Notes: generated by a model from the sequence alone, not told the origin. DNA of 64,000 nucleotides from Polyodon spathula (GCF_017654505.1 NC_054570.1:2848544-2912543), one strand, 5' to 3'. Positions 20,546 to 32,467 are shown, counted from the first letter of the stretch. Numbers and translations: made by a program.

Positions 20546-20932
20546 GCAGGCACTCCAGTCCCTGAGGCGCTCCACCTGATCTCTCACAGTATGGTCTGGC
20601 CAGAGGCTTGGCAGTACTGCAAGGATCGCTACACTGACCTAGTGAGCCTCACAGGCCTGGCTGCACAGAACAGAGTGTCGGAGCTCGTCAGGAACAGCAC
20701 TGCGTCCCGATTCTGGATCGGCCTGCACAGAACCGTCGTGTATGATAACTGGTACTGGGTTGCTGGTAAGGATAAGAGGGCCCCCCTAAACTACACTAAC
20801 TGGGCCCCTGGAGAGCCCAACAATCCTTACTATGAGCACTGTGGGGAGATGGTGCTGGGGGAGGATGGTGGGGCTGAGTGGAATGATCTGTGCTGTTATG
20901 AACAGCTCCCCTTTATCTGTTTCAGTGAATAA
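16863..20932 (+). CDS. Secreted lectin: two C-type lectin domains, ricin-B domain, linker, third C-type lectin domain
   Basis: Seven coding exons, all joined in phase 1, give 581 codons: 16863-16899, 17331-17684, 18345-18683, 18793-19194, 19520-19708, 19878-19919 and 20550-20932. Exon 1 encodes a short hydrophobic leader (MGERGLLILLLA). Exons 2 and 3 each encode a C-type lectin domain. The first has WIGLYRDD but no EPN or WND, and the second has WIGL and GEPDN with WQDHNC. Exon 4 is a ricin-B-type cysteine-rich domain resembling the N-terminus of macrophage mannose receptor (FLIYNAYQKTCVDA, QQFRWVSG, LCLGVENKTEG, LQQWECR, NLCSRFYE). Exons 5-6 encode a Ser/Pro/Thr-rich, probably O-glycosylated linker. 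Exon 7 is a third lectin domain with FWIGL, APGEPNN and EWND, the pattern linked to calcium-dependent mannose-type binding. There is no membrane segment, so secretion is inferred. Mannose receptors place the ricin-B domain first, so this order is unusual. A 5' untranslated exon ending 16335 (AATAG|GCAAGT) is possible. Confidence 0.8.
19310..19395 (+). pseudogene. Decayed C-type lectin exon fragment
   Basis: GCGTTCACCACACTGACCAC then ATCAATATAAAGAG(C)GCCAGTGAAAACG aligns to the exon 3 stretch encoding HHTDLVSIKRASENED (18426-18475). It lacks the flanking domain, carries frame damage and lies in the intron after the ricin-B exon. It appears to be the remains of a duplicated lectin domain exon. 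Confidence 0.7.
20491..20545 (+). repeat. (ATT)n microsatellite abutting a splice acceptor
   Basis: About 18 ATT units run directly into TATTAGCAG|G, the acceptor of the last lectin exon, and so stand where the polypyrimidine tract would be. Confidence 0.9.
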
Positions 20933-20956
20933 CAACACCTCTAAAAGAGTTTAGAG

Positions 20957-21198
20957 CAGCGGTTCTAAAACTCCCTCTAATCTGGACTCCCATTTAAATC
21001 ACTTTAATCGGAAACATCTGTTTACTAATAAATTACAGACACATCTAAATCTACATATTGAAACATGAAATGCGCGTTCTTTCTGCTTTCTATAAAAGAG
21101 CCGCTGAAACGCACTGCAGCCACCGAGTATGGCAGCTCTGCCTGTGATTCGTTCATGTTAACCTTGCTGGGACCCAACCTCCACTTTGAGAACCACTG
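20957..21198 (+). mobile_element. hAT-type MITE
   Basis: The left end CAGCGGTTCTAAAACTCCC and right end TTTGAGAACCACTG are imperfect terminal inverted repeats of the CAGnGGTTCTCAAA type seen in hAT-derived miniature elements. The 242-base interior has no coding capacity. A matching eight-base target duplication was not found. Confidence 0.65.
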
Positions 21199-23024
21199 CC
21201 TTCACAGAACTCATAGCTTTCCTATACGAGCAGCACACCAGCACACTGCATAGCACTCTCGTAAGAAAATACTATGCAGCAATCTTAAAGGGATACTTTA
21301 TATTATCTGCACTGGTATTTAATTTAACATCTGTTCTGTGTGATTCTCTGTTTTTGCTTAGATTTTTACTTGCCTTGCTTGTTAACTAATCCAGAAACAA
21401 ATGCTTCTGAGATTACTCAAGGCTGATTGTGAGGAAGTGAGGTGGGGGAAGCGTGAAAGTGTTGCACAGGGTCCAATGCTTCTTTGTGCGCAGCGCAACA
21501 GTAATATGATTCCCCACATCACTTCCTCTCAGTCAGTCTTCAATGCTGGATATGCAGCTATTTAAAATGCAATGCCTATGAATGAACTGCCACACCCTGG
21601 TACCTGTGTTGTAGGTCACATGGTCTGATTAAATAGGTTTGGGTAGCAGCCTCTTGGATATATTGTTAAGGAGTGAAGTAGAGGGTCTGTTTGCCTAATT
21701 CCTCATTTTAAACGTTTTTCTTTTAAAATATTGTTTTAAAAAAACAAAAAATATAGAAAAGTAGTTTCTACATATTTAAGGTGGTGTGTCTCTTGTCAGG
21801 CCCTGTGTGATGTTATCAGCACCAGTATAATTGAAACACCAGGTTTGCATGCTTGTTTTGCTTCCTTGAGCTACAGACGCCATTTCGACCCCCTGTTGCT
21901 GCAGGTAGACGCAGGACTGTGCCTGTTTAGTGCACTGTAGCGTGACAGAAAGAATGGACTGAATGAGAGGGAGGGGAAGCTTGTGTGCCTGCCGGCTTGC
22001 AGCTGACTATAGGGAATGTAAACGAACTGGACAGCGAACAGGGCCTGGCTTCTGATGACGCAGATTGCCCCTCATGCTAATCTGTTGAGGAATGTAGTAA
22101 AGAGACACGCTGTGACGATAGTTTTGTATGCTGTATCTTATCTCCCTATTTGTATTGTTTGATTATTATAAACTAAATAAAGATTTGAATTCTCTGTCTT
22201 TTTTTTGTGTCCTGATTAAATCTAATTAGAACAAAACACATTTAGCCTATCTTCAAGAACTTCTCAAACCGTTTTTTAATCCAGATAATTGAATTCCATT
22301 GCCACAGGGCAGGGACACTTACTTTAATTGAATGTGCTTAATTTGACCTTTTTTCTTTGTTTTCAGCTCTTAGACAGTTGCAGATTTCAAGTTATCTATA
22401 ACATTTTATAACTAACTTGAACTCTGTAACTTTTTAGGACCCGAGAGCAATTAAAAAGTTCTAATTAAGCAAATTAGCGACCACTGTCAGGGGATACTGC
22501 CTAATAAACACATTTGGGTTGTACTGCCACGTACTGTCTCAGATAAGATATTTAGCTGACAGATGAAACTAGAGCCCTATCAATCCAGAGATGGCAGACA
22601 GAGGAGGAGATGTGACACCTTTCATTGGACTAACTCAACAATAATTAATCACAAGCTTTCAAGGCCTCAAAGGTCTCTTCAGCTGAAAGTAGGAGAGATA
22701 TACTGATGTAATTTGAGTCGGTTTTGCATTGAGGGCTCAGGTTTGGCATCCCTGTTAGCACTGGCAGCACGCATTGTCGAAGACTTTCATCTTGAGGGTA
22801 GTTTCCCTTTCAGAATCGCGCTTAATCTTCCAAAACCACTCCAGCCCATTTTTGCTCTTCTATTGATTCTGGTTCTCCGCTGCCAAAACTAACTGTCCTA
22901 AGTATACCTAGTTATTGATCAAGCTTGATTTTTAAAAATCTTCTATTTTCAGGGCGTTTAGGTCAACAGCCCATTCTTCAGCTGTTTTACACCTTTTTTT
23001 TTTTTTGCCCAAAACGTCATGAAA

Positions 23025-23065
<41 letters not shown>

Positions 23066-23334
23066 CACCTTTTGTGTGCAATTTTTCAAAACCATTTATA
23101 CATAATCTTTCCATGTGGGATAATTGTTTTAAAAAATAACGCATTTCTGAACGTATAGGAGTGTTTTTTAGTGTTTTTTATTTGTATGGTTTCTGCAGAT
23201 AGACTCTTATCCACACCCCTAACACGTAAAACCAGTCAAAAACGTGTCTACTGTGACCTCGTACCAGCTGAGCACGATGTTACCTGTTGCCAGAGAGACG
23301 GTTTCCATGGTGTCGACGCTCCACACAAACAGAT

Positions 23335-23365
<31 letters not shown>

Positions 23366-24103
23366 TCATTGCAATAATGCGTTTAATTATTAGGGTGAAA
23401 AATGTTCAGCTTGTAAACCGGTAGACTCGAATTAGTTAACCAATGCTGTTTAAAAGAAAGAAAACAAACAAAAAAAAAAAGATTGAACAGAATTTGCAAA
23501 TGCGGCGTGCCTTTGTTGTTTTCTAATTGCAGAAACAACCGTGAAACTGCAGAAAATGTCGCTGTAGAAATTAAAAGCGCTAATGTGACATTGCAATACG
23601 TGATCAAGCGCGACATCAGTTTTATTTTAATTGTTTTTTTGTATATATATTTGTACTGAGTGATAATAAGTGAAGCTTTATTAAGTAATGGTGCATATGC
23701 ATATACTTTATGGTGACATACGAATTTAACAGAGCTTGTATTTAATTCAACTACCTGCTAAGATCACGTAAGTTATTACTCTCTGCTTGGTTTTAATTAT
23801 ATCGTCTTAGGTTCGCTTCTGTTGTTATAGAAATCTAAACGAATACGCATAATTTCAATATTAAATGAAAATGACTGATAAACTTTTGCTTGAAATCAGG
23901 AATGAGAGTTATTTATAATTGTACAATATAGACCTGCTATACAAATCAGGTAACAAATCAATTAAAAATTAAATAAATAAATCAACAAACATTTAGCAAT
24001 TACAAAAAATAATAAACTACATGACTGCTGAACTAACCATATAAAGTAGTAATAATAATAAATTATAATAAATAATAAATAATAATAACAATAAACAATA
24101 AAA

Positions 24104-24106
24104 ATA

Positions 24107-24169
<63 letters not shown>

Positions 24170-24170
24170 T
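24104..24170 (+). repeat. (TAA)n microsatellite
   Basis: About 22 TAA/ATA units ending 30 bases before the tektin-like start codon. Confidence 0.95.
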
Positions 24171-24200
24171 GGTAGTACAAGAATATATATTTTTTAAAAA

Positions 24201-25602
24201 ATGCCCTTAAAAAATATTCCACCGGCGACGGTTACAATTGGTCCCGAATCGTGGCGTGATGTCACCCTAAACACCATAAGACTGTCCGACCGGTTAGTGA
24301 AGACTTTAGCCCCGTGTAGGTCCCGGTCCAGGAATGGCAGCTCTAGCAGCAGCCCGGTCATTCAACTCGGAGAAGAACCACGAAACATCGAGGCTCGGAA
24401 TCAGCAACTCGGACCTCGAAATAGCGATCTCAGTCAACCCCATGGAAAGTGGACCAACAGATCTGAAGCTGAAAGCGGGGTGGAAAAAGCAGGAGCTTGC
24501 AAATACAGGTCTGCATCTGCACCGCAGCATAATTTACATGTAAGTGTTTGTAAATTGAATTCTATCAGATTGTGAAGTGTGTGGGTGGCTGTGGAGTTTG
24601 TATGTTCTCCCCCTGTGTGGCTCCGACTCACCGCTAGCCTGTAAAGGATTAGGCAGCTTTTCTTCAAGCTGTACACTAAATGAATTAATTGGAATAATGA
24701 AGCTTCTAATTAGCATGTGCGTTTCCAGGTGAAAGCAGGAGACACCCCCCCTTCGTTCCTGCGGGTTCACCTAGCAGAACGCAGCTCCCACCTCGCCCGA
24801 TCTTACACGAGGGCCATCCGCGCGCTGGTCACTGAGCTGAGGCTGCAGGCTGTCCACACCAACGACGAAGCCAAGAGGCTGCTGCGCGGTCGAGAGGCCC
24901 TGGAGAAGAGCCTGGCGGGCCTGCGCAAAGACCTGATGCTCAACAAGAGCAGTGTGGACACCAGGAGGCTCAGACCGGCGCCCAGGGAGAGGGTGAGGCC
25001 GAGTGTTTACTTTGAAATGCAGTGTGTTTACTTTCAACTCCATTACTAAATTAAAGTCTGGTTTAACTCCCGTTCTGCCATTATAATTAACACTAGGCTC
25101 TAATTTTGATGCAGTCGATATATGTTGAAATAAAATGTCTACACTCTCCAAAAGCCATGAAATGCAAACCTTGTGCTGTATACATGATGCATGACCTGTA
25201 TTGGGATTGGGAGAGGGGCCTCATATTTTTCTACTGGTCTAATGGCTCTGACAGGTGATCACAGTGTACAAGTAAACAGGTATGAAATAGAAAGTTTTTC
25301 TTTTCCTGGCTGTAGGTGCGCGATGGTGCCGACTGTCTTCTGGAAGCAGAGAGAAAGCTGTTGATTGATCTGAAATCAGAACTGGAAATACGACTCAAAA
25401 TGACAAGACACCAGCTTGAGGTAAGTAGCCTGCCTGCCTTGCCTGGCTCCCTGCCTCCCTGCCTTGCCTGGCTTCCTGCCCCCCTGCCTGCCTGGCTCCC
25501 TGCCTCCCTGCCTCCCTGCCTGCCTGCCTCCCTGCCTGCCTGCCTCCCTGACTGCCTGGCTCCCTCCCTGTCTCCCTGCCTGCCTGCCTGCCTGCCTGCC
25601 TG

Positions 25603-25641
<39 letters not shown>

Positions 25642-28600
25642 GCTCCCTGCCTGCCCTGCCTGCCTGCCTGTTCAGTTATTTGTGATTTCCTGTCTTTTTT
25701 TAAAAGCCCCATACTGATCGGCATGGTTCTTTCAGTATTATCAGATGTTCTCCACTGCTGCTGCTGCTACCCAACACACGTTACACAGTGTACCCACAGA
25801 CACAATCTGTGCCAAGCACAGTTAGGGATTCCAAACTCTAGCTGTTATCCCCTGCATACAACATACAGCTCCATTCTTTAAACTGCAGCTTTTGCCATTT
25901 ATAATAATAAGCTATTTCTCTATGTATTACTATAATCATTTTGCACAGTTTGATCCCCAACAGCAGGGAATGCAAAAATGAGAACTAACTAAGCCACTTT
26001 TCAAAAAGATGTATGATATTCATAGTTGCAGTGAGTTATACTGAAAAATAAATACAAGTTGGCAGAGATATCTGTATTAGTATTTTAAAGATTAGTTTAT
26101 TTACTTTTGAGTATGGTTGACTATGCTTCTGAAGCGGTCTGCAAGTTTCTAGTGCAAAGTTTGTATGCAGATCTGCACCATTGAAAGACATTTAAAAATG
26201 AAATATTTCTCCGTTTTCTAATGGGTTGTTACTGGGACAGATTGTAGTTTTGGTCTGTTGAGTTTGTCTTGGAAACACGAGTGCTGTCCGGTTAGGTGCT
26301 GTGCTCCTGTCGGAAGGTTCTGCTGGAGTGTGCTGCAGAGAGGTCCAGGGTTCTTGACCTGTTCCCCAATTCTTTTGCGGACTGGACTCGGAGCCACAGC
26401 TGCAGCCCTACCTCTCCAACCCCCTCCCCTTCCCCTTCACCTTCTCAGAGGAGAGAGCTCCCGAGGGCCAGCCCTGTAACACCCTGCACTCCAGGTACAC
26501 ACTCAAGGGCGTCTCTATTGCTAAAACTCTTATTGCATGCTGTTATGCACGATGAAATGGTGTATAACTTCCTTTCACTACGAGGGTCTCAGATCAGATG
26601 GATCAGGTCAGTGACAATAGGCTTATTCATAAGGAGTAAGATGGCCTAGCCTTGGTGTTTTATTGCAGGATTTTCAATGTCAGAACGCCACTAGACTATT
26701 AGACGGAGTCTGTAACAGTTAGATTGAACTTCATGGGGAAAGGCAGTTTTAAGGGGTCTGCAGTACTGATCCTGTGATGCATTTAGAGTTCTCATAGTGC
26801 TCACTCATCCGTCCTCTTTCCATGAAACAAAAAGCTTACAAGAGAAAGAACGACGGGGCTACAGATTTCAACATTCCCCTTAACACTTTGTCAACCAGTC
26901 TGAAAAACTGAGGTACAATAATACTACTTAATGATAATACCAGTCCCTTGAAATTTGTGCTGTATGCTTCAACCAAAAAGTGTGTGCCACCCTCCAAAAA
27001 GAAGGTGACCTGACTGTTACTGAGGAGCTAGAACTGACGGAATCATATCTCTCTCTCGCCCTCTCTCACACCATCTCTCCCTCCTCTCTCAGAATGCCAG
27101 GAGGCGCTGCAGGCCGCTCGGATAGCTTGCCTCCAGTCTAGAGCTCTGTGCCGAGAGGTGAAGGAAGCGGTTGATCAGGCCGTGTCTCTTGGATTCACCG
27201 CACACAAAGCCACCAACGACGGCCTCACACAGAAGATAGCTGAGACTGTTAACCTCACAGTATGGGAGCTCTGCCCTATTTAGTTCCTGTAGCTTTCCTC
27301 CTCTCCTGTTTTACTTGATTTATACACAATTGGGTCCATTTTAGTGATTTGGCGGTGTTGCTAAAGGTTGCGTAGCCTTCACTGCACAGTCTCAAATTGT
27401 GAAAGAAACATGATATTACAAAGAGTTTCATTTAACCCTTTGCGGTCCTGTGTCGGACCAGGTCCGACATTACAATGTTCCCTTTCCAGACCCTGTCCGA
27501 CATCATCAAAAAGACAAAAAGACAGATAGGAGCCGAGAAAAGGGGCATGTTTGAGCAATACAGATAGCCCCATGCACCACAGGGATAACACTAACACAAG
27601 CAAGGGAGATAGCTGCTTCTGCATCCAGCGCTCAAAGAATATGACATTTGCAGGGCTTTTTGAGATGTTATAGTAATAGAATAATGACTTGGGTCTCGTT
27701 ATTGAGGAGTTTGGTGATAAAACGAGTGATCAGGAGAGGATTTATCAGTATGCACGTCTATAAAGAGGTATGTGGAAAACACAGCGAATAAGGGGTGGAG
27801 CTTGGCTGGAAACAGTGCGTGTAAAAAATATACAGTGCGTGTGAAAATAAATCGGACCTAACGCGCCTGACAAGCACTGAATAAATGGACCGCTGAGGGT
27901 TAAAACATCTGGTATTGCACAAAGAAAGTGCTCAGTTTGCTTGCCTTGCCTGCCAGGAATTCTCTTACACATCCTTTCACCTTTTGGGGGGGGGTCAAGC
28001 GTGTCTACTGGCTACAAAGCATGTCAGTTGTTGAGGGAAGCAGCTGATTGGTTACTGACAGCAGGTGGGGGGGACAGATTCACTCTCCAGGTGAAATGAC
28101 CATAAAAACTACGAGAGCATTTTAAATTAAGGTCTGCAAACAGAGCTTTCTTTTCACGTACTTGTAGCGCTAGATCTCGCATGGATCCCATTCGAAAGCG
28201 CGTATTTGTGACCTGCGGGGCGGCACGTGTACAGAATGACATTGTCGCCTCCGATCGCGGCCCAGCCCATGAATGGAGCGCTCTGTGCTTGTGTGTTTCA
28301 GCAACACCTACAGGTGAGTTCAGGGGAGGCCCGGGTTGCGATCCAGAGAGCCCAGCGCTGGTACGATGAGAACAAGCACTCGGAGGGGCGGGTCCTGGTG
28401 AGTGTTGCTCTGTATATAGAAAAGAAGAGATTCAAATGTAATCAAGCTTGCTTATAGACCTGCACATAATTGTATGGAAAAGCACAGCCAGGGGGAAAAA
28501 AAAAACTAACAAAAAATTCACCCAAAGATCACTGTTCGTTCATAAGCAGCAATGAGATGATTAAACATATTTTGTCCTCGACACAATTAAAAAACAGGCC

Positions 28601-29882
28601 CATTGCTTTTTTTTATTATTTGTTAATAGATAAAAAGCTACAGTAGAATCCAATGCTTTATTATTTTGAATGAACACATCCTTACAAAGTTGTAGCAACT
28701 GTGCGATTACAAATGCTGCCTACAGTAAATGTGTCAGCTGTTGCAATAACACGGTACACAGCTATTGCCATGTCTATGTATACTGGGCAACTTCGGAAGG
28801 GTGTGTTCATTGAAATAATAAAGCATTTGATTCTACTGGGGCTTCGTTCTTGAGTGATCAAGCTGCGGAGTTGAATGCTGTCTCATGCCTGTTTCTTCCT
28901 CCCTCACAGGGTCCGGTCTCCAGCGCTGACTTGCTGACTAGAGAGCGCCTTGACCGGCCGCAGGTCCAGGTCTATCAGAGACACCCCGGGACTCAGCTGC
29001 CTGAGGCCACTGTCATCGTACAGGTCAGTGGTTTTGAAAGTATCCGGAATGTATGTTAGTGACATTCATTTATTTCCTTATTTTTATTTTATAGATACAA
29101 GCAACCGTGTTGCTCAAACAAAATAAAATGTTGGTGTTGTTTCCCAAACTCGCCACAAGGGGGAAAGCTCTTGTATATCAATAGTAAAATAAATCGCATC
29201 AGGAATTCTTATTATCAGAACTCTATGCCACCTAGCATGGTCCAGTGTTGTGTAATACTCTTTAAAAAGACACCTGCAAAAACCGAAGGCATTTCAATGA
29301 GTAATGAACTACCGTGCTATGAAAAAACCAAATGTCCGACTCATTGCATCTCGTTAGCAGCAGCAATGAGCAATCAGACCATTGCAACGCAACTATCTGC
29401 AAGGAAGCTCGCACGAATGTAGAAAGTGAGACTTTCTGGTTAGACGCTGGTTAGCACTAATCTTGTGCTAATGTTTTGGAGATGACATTAGGTTATTCAA
29501 GATTAATGCTAAGTGGGATCTGTGAAACCAGCTATTTGCCTCCCATTAATGATGCAAAAAGACCTTTTGTGGAATTAACTTGAAGCATATTTTAATGGTC
29601 TTCAATAAAAATTGAAAAACAAGTGAATGACACGTGGGCGAGATTTTATTCTGCCTTCAAACGCAAGTGATGTGTAATTCCCTACTCCTGCCACAGGGTT
29701 GCGCTGCCCTCCGACAGTCTCTGCTGAACAGCAGCCAGGACCTGGGCCTGCTGCACCTCACTCGCCTACAGCTGGAGGAGAACATGCAGGGGAAGAGGGC
29801 AGCGGCCAGGCTGGACTCCAGTATCACCAGGCTTCGCCGGAGGAATGCTGACCACCGCTGGACCGTGCCCCACCTCAAATAA
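24201..29882 (+). CDS. tektl1: Tektin-like protein (TEKTL1/CCDC105-like), complete in eight exons
   Basis: Exons 24201-24539, 24729-24992, 25316-25420, 26296-26494, 27093-27259, 28302-28397, 28910-29023 and 29697-29882 join in compatible phases to give 489 residues, close to the roughly 500 of mammalian CCDC105. The N-terminus is [20 protein letters not shown]. The body is rich in Leu, Arg and Glu heptads ([60 protein letters not shown]), as in the tektin coiled-coil fold. The end ([15 protein letters not shown]) also looks tektin-like. These proteins line the inner wall of ciliary and sperm-tail doublet microtubules, so axonemal function is inferred. The exon 4 segment has a Ser/Pro-rich insert ([11 protein letters not shown]). 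The TAA stop overlaps an AATAAA (29878-29883). The start was chosen because its frame continues across the phase-0 junction; an overlapping frame from 24334 does not. Confidence 0.75.
25425..25672 (+). repeat. CCTG/CCCTG minisatellite in intron 3 of tektin-like gene
   Basis: Tandem CCTGCCTGGCTCC and CCTG units begin four bases after the exon 3 donor and continue about 245 bases, pure pyrimidine plus G on this strand. Confidence 0.95.
27432..27903. mobile_element. piggyBac-like MITE
   Basis: The 472-base element is bounded by TTAA on both sides (27432-27435 and 27900-27903). Ends are CCCTTTGCGGTCC and, inverted, CCCTCAGCGGTCC, a 13-base terminal repeat with two mismatches. TTAA target duplication and CCC-starting ends are hallmarks of piggyBac elements. 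The interior has no transposase. It lies in intron 5 of the tektin-like gene. Confidence 0.85.
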
Positions 29883-30941
29883 AAACCTGCTTCGTTTAAC
29901 AGTGTGTCCTGCGTGTGGCGTGTTTAAAATAAGGTCTGTGCTAATCAGAGGGGTTTTGATTGATTTTGAATTTGGAGGAATCGCCTCCCCGTTGAGAGTG
30001 TAGGACCCTAAGTATTGAAGTTGATAGAGTGTGTTACTTTGGCTTTGCCTGTGCAGTGTGGTGTACTTTGTCAGAGAGAATGCAGCTGGACCTTGATGAC
30101 TGTCCACTGTGTTTACATTCCCGAACACCTCCCTTTAAAACCTGTTTGCCCTGAGGTAAGGCTACACCTAACAGTAGAGGATGTAATTCATCTTCAATCT
30201 CTCTTCTAGCTCAATATATAAAAAAAGACATAGTCATGCATAGTCAATTGCAGTGTTAATTTCTGCACTTCACACAATGAATGATTTAATGCGGTTTTTT
30301 TTTTTCAATTCTGTTTTTTGTGGGGTACACTTTTGATGACCAACCTCCTAAAATTAATTATTCATGAGCTGCTCTTTCTTAGCCAGTCAAGGGGAGTGGG
30401 AGGAGCTGAATCCTTAGCCCCGCCTTTCTCTGACATCTTGAAGCGTGCAGTGTTTCTAACCAGTATTATGGAGAGTGCTGTGTATTTGAATATATATGAA
30501 TCAGCGAATTGGTATTGTAATTACAATCATATTATTATACTAAACTGTTTTTAAATTGCATCATATTATGGGATTTGTTTTGCCATATAATAAAGCTAAT
30601 TTGATTGACACGAATGTGTGTTTTATTGTGTCTATTTTATTTTGTAAGCTTACTCTATAAGGATCGCAGTGTACACCAGTGTTAATATAAAGATGATATT
30701 TGGCTAATTAATGTAAACTTTAAAAAAGCGTAACGTGCCCCACGTTCCCCGATTGGTATAATTGTGCCTCATCAAAGATGACAACGACTTTAGCTTCATC
30801 ACGTTAGCAAGCGTTGCCTTTAGCAAAGATGGCGCCTGTTTCGGCTTCACCCTCCCTTGCGCGCATGCTCATTGCCCTCAATTCCGCCGCCGGATGCGAG
30901 CTCTGCCCCTGCCTATGAGGCTGTGAAACCCCGTGCGGTGC
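29883..30941. other. Spacer between tektin-like gene and rps5
   Basis: No exon is supported. AATAAA sites near 29878 and 30588 are candidate polyadenylation signals for the upstream gene. From about 30720 the sequence becomes GC-richer (AAAGATGGCGCC, GCCGCCGGATGCG), consistent with the rps5 promoter. Confidence 0.5.
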
Positions 30942-30983
30942 CCTCTTTCCTCGCTGATACTGTCGAGACGGACAGGCTGGCAA
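30942..30983 (+). promoter_or_regulatory. rps5: rps5 transcription start with 5' TOP tract, noncoding exon 1
   Basis: CCCTCTTTCCTCGCTG is a pyrimidine tract of the kind that begins ribosomal-protein mRNAs (5' TOP). It is followed by a short leader ending GGCAA|GTGAGT. The upstream 200 bases are CpG-rich without a clear TATA box, as in other ribosomal-protein promoters. TOP tracts place translation under mTOR/LARP1 control. Confidence 0.7.
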
Positions 30984-32128
30984 GTGAGTCCGAGAGATAA
31001 ACTTTAAAAGAAACTTTAAAATAAACGAGCAGGACCGGCAGTGTTTGTGGTGTTTGCAACAACGAAAATATGCCACGGAGCAAAATGTGTTGATTCTAGA
31101 CACCGGCCACATCAACACAGTATAAATGGTGTATTTATGTTTTTACAATGTAGGCACAGAGTCGCTTAAGTTGAAGGCGCTTGCGGTTCGCCCCACGTGT
31201 GGCGGTGTTTTGTCTCAATTTTTAAAGTAATTTCAGTGGGTTGTGTTTTTTTTTTTTTTTTTTGTATCGTCACGGCTGCTAGATGAATCTCGCTTCCCTA
31301 ACCCGGGGCTTGCTTTTGGGTGAAGGCAGCGCTCCACGTTGCGTGTTTGCAAACAGCCTGTGATAATATATTAATAGTGAATACATGACCGTTATGGGTA
31401 ATAGTCGGTGATTTGTGTGCGTGGTTGCAAAGTACGCGACCTCCCAGTGTTGTTGTCGCTGTGTCTATGCCAATGAAGTTATAGAAAGTTATAAAAAAAG
31501 GGAATTGCATTTTGTTGTGGAACCCGAAGAAGATTTCTGTGTAACAGCACGGTCTGTACGCATTGAGGGAACACGCCGTGCCTGTGGCTTTAATAGCCAT
31601 ATGGTTGCAGCTTTTACACTGGCCTGTATTACAAACCACATGCCGAATCATTGAGCAAAACATGTTTTGCGTGCGATCTGTATTATATTAAGCACCGGAG
31701 GCGTTTTTATGAATTGCAACTGTTCATTTACGGAATGTACACTAGTGTGGCTTTTTAAAGCTTCTTTGTGAAAGCTGGGAGTCTGCTTTTTAAATACCTC
31801 CCTGGGTATCGGGGTGGGAGGGAGGCGTGTGGAGGAGATACAGAATCAACGTCCCAGCTACTTTTTACCGCAAAATGAACTATGAACTTATCCAGTCCAT
31901 GTGTGTTATAGTTGGTTGAATACAAAGTATATGCATTTCAACAAAGTAGATCGTTATTGGTGGTTGCTCATAATACAGCTTTGGAGTATTGATGCATTTA
32001 AAAGTAGGAGTCAGTTGCATGATTAAAATTATTTGTTTACCAGGCTTGTTACTGTAATCATCTGGCACATTTGCCTCAACATCCATGCTCCAAATCTGCA
32101 CCAGTATCATTGCCCGCGATGCTGCCTC

Positions 32129-32222
32129 TGTGAGCGAGACTAGAGTCACATCCCGACACTGTCTCGTTGTCCTGGTGTGCTAGAGTCCTCGCAGATCAAA
32201 CTCTGTGCTTATTCATTGGCTG
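32129..32222 (+). repeat. Duplicated segment, copy 1 (rps5 intron 1)
   Basis: From TGTGAGCGAGACTAGAGTCA to TTATTCATTGGCTG this 94-base stretch recurs at 32886-32979 with one mismatch (TCTGTGC against TCTCTGC). The offset is 757 bases. Confidence 0.97.
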
Positions 32223-32359
32223 AGGCGACACTAGCCCAGCCAGTCACCAGCTCGGAGACACTCGCCTCCTGTTTCCCATGCAGGGGATGACCTCCTGTGT
32301 GTGATTTCTTCTGTGTGATTTTTCTGGTGGCTGATGTGGGCTGTTTCTCTTGCTGCAGG

Positions 32360-32467
32360 ATGACAGAGTGGGAAAACGCCCCAGCTGCTGTGGCTGAATC
32401 GCCCGAGATCAAGCTCTTTGGGAAATGGAGCACTGATGATGTGCAGATCAACGACATCTCCCTGCAG
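32360..32467 (+). CDS. rps5: Ribosomal protein S5 (uS7), first coding exon; rest lost at gap
   Basis: An acceptor CTTGCTGCAG|G precedes ATG 32360. The 36-codon exon ([16 protein letters not shown] ... [18 protein letters not shown]) matches the RPS5 N-terminus nearly residue for residue and ends at CAG|GTACCC. RPS5 is a small-subunit head protein near the mRNA exit site. The exons from DYIAVKEKY onward are not seen between 32468 and the gap nor after it. They must lie in the gap, or be missing, or the gene is broken. Intron 1 spans 30984-32358. Confidence 0.93.

Larger units (their letters stand above)
20933..24200. other. Spacer between lectin gene and tektin-like gene
   Basis: After the hAT MITE, no exon is supported. 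It includes a possible polyadenylation signal (AATAAA at 22177), a conserved-looking repeat block at 22580-22710 (ACACCTTTCATTGGACTAAC then CAAGCTTTCAAGGCCTCAAA), a (TA)n tract (23030-23060), a short (CAGA)n tract (23340-23363) and a (TAA)n tract (24104-24170). Confidence 0.5.

Noticed and set aside
24334..24543. Alternative tektin-like start beginning [15 protein letters not shown]
   Set aside because: Its frame does not join in phase to exon 2; the frame from 24201 does at the 24539 donor.
25316..25724. Pro/Leu/Cys/Ala-rich and Gln/Gly/Arg-rich open frames on both strands beyond tektl1 exon 3
   Set aside because: They are translations of the CCTG minisatellite; only 25316-25420 is exon.
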